Assembly: GCA_027577415.1 (NCBI GenBank)
Contig: JANBQS010000138.1
Span: 1 to 31,218, forward strand
Direction of reading: 5' to 3'
DNA from: Coemansia sp. RSA 922
Taxonomy: Eukaryota > Kickxellomycota > Kickxellomycetes > Kickxellales > Kickxellaceae
DNA: 31,218 nt
The number at the start of each line of letters is the position of its first letter. Within the stretch, counting starts at the first letter, position 1. A program made the translations under genes and the position numbers. The notes beneath the pieces were generated by a model that saw only the letters and a list, made by a program, of their open reading frames with translations, searched no databases and had not been told where the DNA came from. Shown in pieces: positions 26,580 to 31,218 of the stretch.

Positions 26580-27648
26580 ATGAATTTCGGAGGCAATAAC
26601 AACAACGACAACGCTGGCTCGGGCTCTTTTGCCAGCCCATCCTTTGCTGACAAGCTGCGTATGGGCGCTGCTCAGGTTCAGGAGAACTTTAAGGACGTCA
26701 CCAAGCACTTTACGTTGGCCAAGGAGTGCGAGCGCGCCGCACGTATTCTCTCCGAGTTTGTTGGTACGGATTTCACCCAACAAGAATAGTTGGCTTGCAA
26801 GAAGCAAATCACAATTCTTCTAAATCACCTCCCTTCAATTCTTTCCTTTTGTAGTGCCGCCAAAGATTGGCGATATCGACGATATCATCCCCGCCGACAT
26901 CCTGCAACACTGCTGTGGCATTGCCGTAATGTCGGTCATCAAAGCTGGGTTTATTTGGACTGCTCGTATCGGCACTGGCGTAGTCTGCGCTCGCCTTCCC
27001 AACGGGTCGTGGTCCGGTCCCTCGGCCATCAGCACTGGTGGCATAGGAATCGGTGGCCAGATCGGCGGCCAGCTAACTGAGGTTGTCATGATTCTGAATA
27101 CCGACGAGGCTGTGCGTGCCTTTGAGAAGAACGCCAATGTGCAGCTGGGCTCCAACATATCGGTTGCTGCTGGTCCCGTAGGTCGCAGTGGTGAGATCTC
27201 GGCAGCCATCAACTCGGACAACCTTGCTGCTGCTGTGTACTCGTACTCAAAGTCCAAGGGTCTGTTCGCTGGTATCTCGGTCGAAGGCTCGATGGTCATT
27301 CAGCGTAAGGACGTCAACGAGGTCTTTTATGGGCGCCCCGCACCGCCAGACCAGGTCCTTGATGGCGTCATCGAGCCCCCGGAGGGCATCTCTGAGTGGG
27401 AGGTCTTGCGTATGGTGCTTGAGGAACGCTGCACCCCGCCAGCCCACTCTGCCGGTGCCTACCAGCAGCAGCGCCAGCAGCAACGCCGCGAGACTCTGTA
27501 TGATGGCGAGGATGACGAGGATGCTATTGGCCCTATTGGTCCTACCAGCCCAACTGCTGCTCGCTCCAGCGCTGCTGCTCCTGGTGCTACCTCTCCTGGC
27601 ACCGCCACTGGAACTGTTGCTTCCCCTACAGCTCCCAACAAGCCATGA
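26580..27648 (+). CDS. ysc84: Ysc84/SH3YL1-type SYLF-domain protein, two exons
   Basis: Exons 26580-26763 and 26855-27648 join to 325 residues. SYLF (DUF500) proteins such as yeast Ysc84 and animal SH3YL1 bind phosphoinositides and actin at endocytic sites. The SYLF domain runs from about residue 20 to 220 (ECERAARILSEFV, IIPADILQHCCGIAVMSVIKAGFIWTARIGTGVVCARL, GSWSGPSAISTGGIGIGGQIGGQLTE, GRSGEISAAINSDNLAAAVYSYSKSKGLFAGISVEG, FYGR). The tail is Gln-, Asp/Glu- and Pro/Ala/Ser/Thr-rich and lacks the C-terminal SH3 domain that Ysc84 and SH3YL1 have. The ATG at 26580 (MNFGGNNNN, A at -3) is preferred; an in-frame ATG at 26505 would add 25 residues with a Phe/Tyr-rich hydrophobic stretch that looks like translated leader. 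The gene is divergent from ABC transporter 2 and convergent with the 822-residue gene. Family assignment firm; the symbol reflects family, not proven orthology. Confidence 0.9.
26764..26854 (+). other. Intron of the SYLF gene (91 bases)
   Basis: The donor is GTACGG after GAGTTTGTTG, a less common donor than the GTAAGC of the ABC gene. The acceptor TTTTGTAG follows a pyrimidine tract (26827-26850). The phase 1 join (G+TG, Val) gives LSEFV-VPPKIGDIDDIIPADIL, the continuous SYLF sequence. Retention adds eight residues and then a stop. Confidence 0.85.
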
Positions 27649-27822
27649 GAACCCTTTCATAACATTCACCTTTCCTTTCCTATCATCTTTTCTCTTCGTA
27701 AATTTTTTTTTGAACAACGCTAGCCTTTTTGTCATTCGCTACCTAGTGAAAAGTATAAAAAAAAAAAAAGGTAAAACTGAAAAATATTTGAATAACATAT
27801 AAAAATGAAATTGATAAAGTAT
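27649..27822. terminator. Convergent 3' region of the SYLF and 822-residue genes (174 bases)
   Basis: Pyrimidine-rich sequence follows the SYLF stop, then a run of 13 A at about 27758-27770, then AT-rich sequence with ATATAAAAATG. Poly(A) sites for both genes are expected here; no single signal stands out. Confidence 0.45.
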
Positions 27823-30291
27823 CTAATTTAGCGGATAGTCTGGACCATCAAACGGTTCAAAGAACTGTGGATACGGATCTGCTGGGCCAAAGTTTGCTGG
27901 TGCCCAATCGTTCTGTTGATATTGGCCCATGAGATCGTTAGAAAAGTACGGCTGAGGTGAGAGAAGCAAGTTGGCTGCCGAAGAAGTAGCCAGTGGCAGA
28001 TTGCCGTTAATGGGGCCTCTACCCAAGATAGCCGCCGAGTTTGGAGCCGTTATACCCAATTCGTGGTGGTAAGCGTTTCCAAAGCCCGATGCCAATATCT
28101 CGTTGGGTACATGGTCATAGTACACAGGCTGGTCCAAGTGACCGACGTCATCGGGCAAGATGGAGAACGACGTGGGGTCAGTAGGCAGTAGAAGTGGTGA
28201 GTGGTTTCTAGTCAGAGCAGCAACAGTAGATGCCGCAGCTGTCATTGCCTCGGCGACTCCACTTTGCAATAGATGCTGGTATGGCGGTGCGTGACCAGAG
28301 ATACCCAGATTGGCAAAGCTCTGCTGGCAGTCAAAGATGACCTCTGTCATTATCCGAGGTTCATGCCAGGGGCTGGCCTTGTCAACGCCGCGGTAGTTGA
28401 TAGTGGCCACGATTAGAGTCTCGTTATCCTCTGATGTCAACGGTATATGGCCAATAAACCCTGCCTCAACGGAGATTGTCTGTGCTTGTCCTGGCATCCA
28501 TGGCCATGGATCCAAACCGCTGTGACTCTGAATAGGCAGCATACCCATCATTACATTGCCACCACTAGATATCGCCTGGCCGATTACAGGTCCAAGCATT
28601 TGGTCCGAGTAGTGACGACCATAGAACAAGGATACGCCGTCTTCAATAGGCACTTCGATTTCTGGTGATGTAATGATAAGTGCCAAAACGTACTTGTTGT
28701 CTTGTCGTTTAGTGACAGTCAGCCAAATGGGAATCTCCTCTCGAGACTCTTCTTCGGTCGATGCAAATGTCTGCTTGATAAGCCTCTCCAGACTAGCTAG
28801 ACCACCAGGGCATGGTGTGCGATCCTTGGATACACGTACACGTGGCTCGATGTTATTCTGCTCGAATGGACCAGAGAAATACTTGACTACTACGAATTCA
28901 GCAAATGTAGAATTAGTCTCCACTGCTTCTGGGTTACCACCCCTGTCATTGCTTTGGAACAAATGTGCTACATCAGCTAGACGAGAAATACAAGTCCATA
29001 ACCGGTACATATGATACTTGATATCCAAATCAGCTCCTTGAGTATTACGAATAATTCCACCAGTAGCTGCTAGCATTCTAATACTGATACCGGCTAGTAA
29101 TAGCTTTTCCTCGGTCTTTAGCAAGTCAAATAGCGTGAGAGATACCTTTATGCCGTCATTAGCAACTACCTCAATGTCATTGCCATTGGTCATCTTTTTG
29201 GACTCCATTCCTTGTCCCTTACGCTTACGCCTTCTAGGCATTAGACTGCCATCATACATATCGTCTTCGTCGTTGATATCGTCAAAGTCGTCGTGTGCAC
29301 CACGCTTAATACCAGTTACTTTAGAGCTTGAAGAGCCTGGCTTTGGTTTTTTAGCAGGACCACCGCCGTTCAAGTTTACAACCAATTGGTGTAGCAGTGA
29401 GATGATTGTACGATACTCTGGCGTTTCAGATAACACGTTATGTTCCTCTACTGTACGCATAGTTACAGGTGTGTGTTCGGCTTGAGCGCGGACGATTTGT
29501 AAAGCGCACTGACTAATAAACTCGTACATGGCCTTTGGATGTAACCAAAACATTGCTTGTAGCCATAAACTAACATCGTGTCTTGTATCGGTCATAGAGT
29601 AGACATTGGCGGCAGTAGCAGGGTCCAGGGCGTCCATAGGGAAAAACGGCGAATTGACTAGACTGGTCAATAGAGCTGAAACATAACGAATGGGTCGCTT
29701 GCTGGGCAAATCCCCATCATTATACATATTCATGAAGAGGTTGACAATACGACTACGCACATTTTTGACTTTCTCGTTAACAACTCGAGTGCTTTGGTTA
29801 CCTGAAGCTCTCTGTAAATGACGAAGTACGTGGAATAATAGGTCACTACGCCGGTTAGGGTTCACTTCAATACCTTGTTCGAGCAGGGAAGAGGCAATAT
29901 CTTCGTCAGTCATGTGTAAAGCGTTTTCGCATGATTCGACGTGGTCTAGTTCGGTTGGATTTAGGTATATGGCTAGGGGTTTCATTCCTTGCTTGTCCAC
30001 GTAAATGTACTCGGCCATGGCCCGGAATAAGTTGCGGTTCTCTTCTGCTGTCCATGGTGTTTTGGTCCGTGGAGGTGGTCGACCTATTTTTGAAGACATG
30101 CCTTTGCCTCCTGCTTGGCCTTTACCGGCAGTTCCAGTAGTAGTGTAGTGAGCGTATCTTTGCCACTCGGGGTTGTTCAGAGGTCCGGAGTAGTCTGTTG
30201 GTCCGGAGTAGTTTATTGACCCGGGATAGTCTGCTGGCCCAGGGTAGCCAGTTGGCCCACTGTAGTTGCCGATATTGGGCATTTTGTCCAT
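27823..30291 (-). CDS. 822-residue probable nuclear protein, function unknown
   Basis: I do not recognise a family for the whole protein. The start is the ATG at 30291; a second ATG three codons in has the better context (A at -3). Residues 10-39 are five hexapeptides of the form Y-(S/P)-G-P-x-x. Residues about 74-95 (TPWTAEENRNLFRAMAEY) resemble the first helix of a Myb/SANT-type domain, though the later tryptophans are not obvious. An acidic stretch (DDFDDINDEDD, about 328-338) is followed by a strong basic nuclear-localisation-like run (PRRRKRKG, about 350). Residues 370-680 are globular and of mixed composition, with few charges in runs. The last 140 residues are Pro/Ser/Asn/Gln-rich and end in aromatic residues, as in many activation or low-complexity regions. 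The layout suggests a chromatin or transcription protein, but this is an inference from composition. It is convergent with the SYLF gene, with a long upstream region. Confidence 0.8.
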   Translation of the reverse strand: MDKMPNIGNYSGPTGYPGPADYPGSINYSGPTDYSGPLNNPEWQRYAHYTTTGTAGKGQAGGKGMSSKIGRPPPRTKTPWTAEENRNLFRAMAEYIYVDKQGMKPLAIYLNPTELDHVESCENALHMTDEDIASSLLEQGIEVNPNRRSDLLFHVLRHLQRASGNQSTRVVNEKVKNVRSRIVNLFMNMYNDGDLPSKRPIRYVSALLTSLVNSPFFPMDALDPATAANVYSMTDTRHDVSLWLQAMFWLHPKAMYEFISQCALQIVRAQAEHTPVTMRTVEEHNVLSETPEYRTIISLLHQLVVNLNGGGPAKKPKPGSSSSKVTGIKRGAHDDFDDINDEDDMYDGSLMPRRRKRKGQGMESKKMTNGNDIEVVANDGIKVSLTLFDLLKTEEKLLLAGISIRMLAATGGIIRNTQGADLDIKYHMYRLWTCISRLADVAHLFQSNDRGGNPEAVETNSTFAEFVVVKYFSGPFEQNNIEPRVRVSKDRTPCPGGLASLERLIKQTFASTEEESREEIPIWLTVTKRQDNKYVLALIITSPEIEVPIEDGVSLFYGRHYSDQMLGPVIGQAISSGGNVMMGMLPIQSHSGLDPWPWMPGQAQTISVEAGFIGHIPLTSEDNETLIVATINYRGVDKASPWHEPRIMTEVIFDCQQSFANLGISGHAPPYQHLLQSGVAEAMTAAASTVAALTRNHSPLLLPTDPTSFSILPDDVGHLDQPVYYDHVPNEILASGFGNAYHHELGITAPNSAAILGRGPINGNLPLATSSAANLLLSPQPYFSNDLMGQYQQNDWAPANFGPADPYPQFFEPFDGPDYPLN
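30175..30264 (-). repeat. Five 18-base repeats coding Y(S/P)GPxx hexapeptides
   Basis: Five consecutive 18-base units encode YSGPTG, YPGPAD, YPGSIN, YSGPTD and YSGPLN at residues 10-39 of the 822-residue protein. The DNA copies are similar but not identical, so the array is not freshly expanded. Tyr/Gly/Pro repeats of this kind are typical of disordered, self-associating segments. Confidence 0.85.
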
Positions 30292-31218
30292 GAGCTGCAG
30301 ATAGACAGTGTAGTCTGTTCAAAAATAAAATAAAAACTAATGTGTACAAAGTTGCAGAGCGTATGTCTCAAGTCAGATGGGAGGAGGGGGAATAAAAAAA
30401 TAATGTGAATATATGAGGTGATGACCAAGAAGAAACAAAGAGGAGGGGAGAAGAGTAAAGTCTTGTTTGAACAAGGCAAAACATGAGAAAATCGTTCTTC
30501 CTACTTTGCACATCCTATTGCTTGAAGAAAAAAATTTGGGCTACGCTTTCACAATTTTAAAAAGGAGCACTTTCAAAGAAGCAAAAAGAAATCCCTTTGC
30601 ACTCAAGGAGGGTGATGAGAAAAAGACGACACTGTGCATGCACACCAAGAAAAAAAAGGGTGAATAAAAATGCAGGGTTTCTTTGAAACAAACAAAAAAA
30701 AATGTTTAAAAGGAAAAAAAGGAAAGCTTTGAAGTGAGCCTTTGAAGCACTTTTGTTAAGCGAGAGAAGCCGCGCTTTTTTTTCTTCTTTTTGCCAGTCT
30801 TTTTTTGTGCTTCTACTCGAGTACTTGGCCACTTGTCGATTCTCTTATTACCTAAAGCTGGGTTGTACTTGCCTTAGTAGTATGGCAAGAGAGGACGAGT
30901 CTATTTTTGTGAAGAGGGCTGCCTATGTGCTTGCCATTCTTTTTTCTTCGCCCATTCACACGGGCTTAAGTCAGCACAGCTTACTCGATTTTCTTTTTTG
31001 CCGAAAGGTGTTGGTCGCTTATTGCAAGACTTGCTTACACAGCTGGAATATCAAACCGGGGTGGTGTTTGAAGAAAGCCGAGAAAAAAGCAGAGTGAAGT
31101 GAGACTTGAAGAAAGGAGAATGTGAGTATGGCCATGTCGAGCAACATCTATAAGATTTGGAGGAGGCAGTGGATATGGCAAAGGCTGAACACTAGATGCA
31201 TAAACTTGGCATAGGCAA
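30292..31218. promoter_or_regulatory. Upstream region of the 822-residue gene, to the window end (927 bases)
   Basis: No gene is supported. A 114-codon frame at 30753-31097 starts at TTG and shows no domain. The sequence is rich in A and T runs. It contains many CTTTG/CAAAG words, for example CCCTTTGCA (about 30592), GCCTTTGAAGC (about 30738) and a symmetric GTTTCTTTGAAAC at 30677-30689. The neighbouring gene beyond 31218 is not visible. Confidence 0.5.

Noticed and set aside
30753..31097. 114-codon open frame near the window end
   Set aside because: It opens at TTG, its first ATG is well inside, and the translation has no recognisable domain.
1..31218. CRISPR arrays, bacterial operons or phage genes
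   Set aside because: No regularly spaced repeats; spliced genes, kinesin, SYLF and F-box-like proteins mark the window as fungal nuclear DNA.

Overview
The window is eukaryotic and almost certainly fungal. It has long, mostly intronless genes, three short GT-AG introns (58-93 nt), gene spacings of tens to hundreds of bases, T-rich leaders, and fungal families: a kinesin-3, a fungal 6TM/FUSC-type transporter, MRP-type ABC transporters and a Ysc84/SYLF protein. The family of F-box-like proteins opening with a 'SPAQ-LP-DVL' motif suggests an early-diverging lineage, perhaps Kickxellomycotina (Coemansia and relatives). That placement is an inference from memory and is not demonstrated here.

Layout. 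1-3894 (+): the C-terminal four fifths of an Unc104/KIF1-type kinesin, cut by the window edge. 3994-15977: four paralogous F-box-like proteins in -, +, +, - orientation, with a large FUSC-type membrane protein (10829-14242, +) between the third and fourth. 16873-21250 (+): a three-exon MRP/ABCC transporter, tail to tail with a second, intronless and more canonical MRP transporter (21287-26146, -). 26580-27648 (+): a two-exon SYLF-domain protein, divergent from the second transporter. 27823-30291 (-): an 822-residue probable nuclear protein of unknown function. 30292-31218 is its upstream region and holds no gene I can support.

How the parts may relate. Kinesin-3 (cargo transport with a lipid-binding PH domain) and the SYLF protein (actin and endocytic sites) are housekeeping traffic proteins. 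The two ABCC transporters and the FUSC protein are membrane export or vacuolar proteins. The F-box-like quartet is the accessory part: in spot counts its DNA is more AT-rich than its neighbours, the proteins share ends but differ in an internal segment, and each gene carries CTTTG-type 9-mers at about -140 to -220 with TCCTTTGCC as the clearest form. It is the best candidate for a lineage-specific system, plausibly a set of diversifying substrate adaptors for SCF ubiquitin ligases.

Start codons were chosen at ATGs. Several long reading frames extend upstream only through GTG or TTG codons and T-rich leader sequence, and those extensions were removed.
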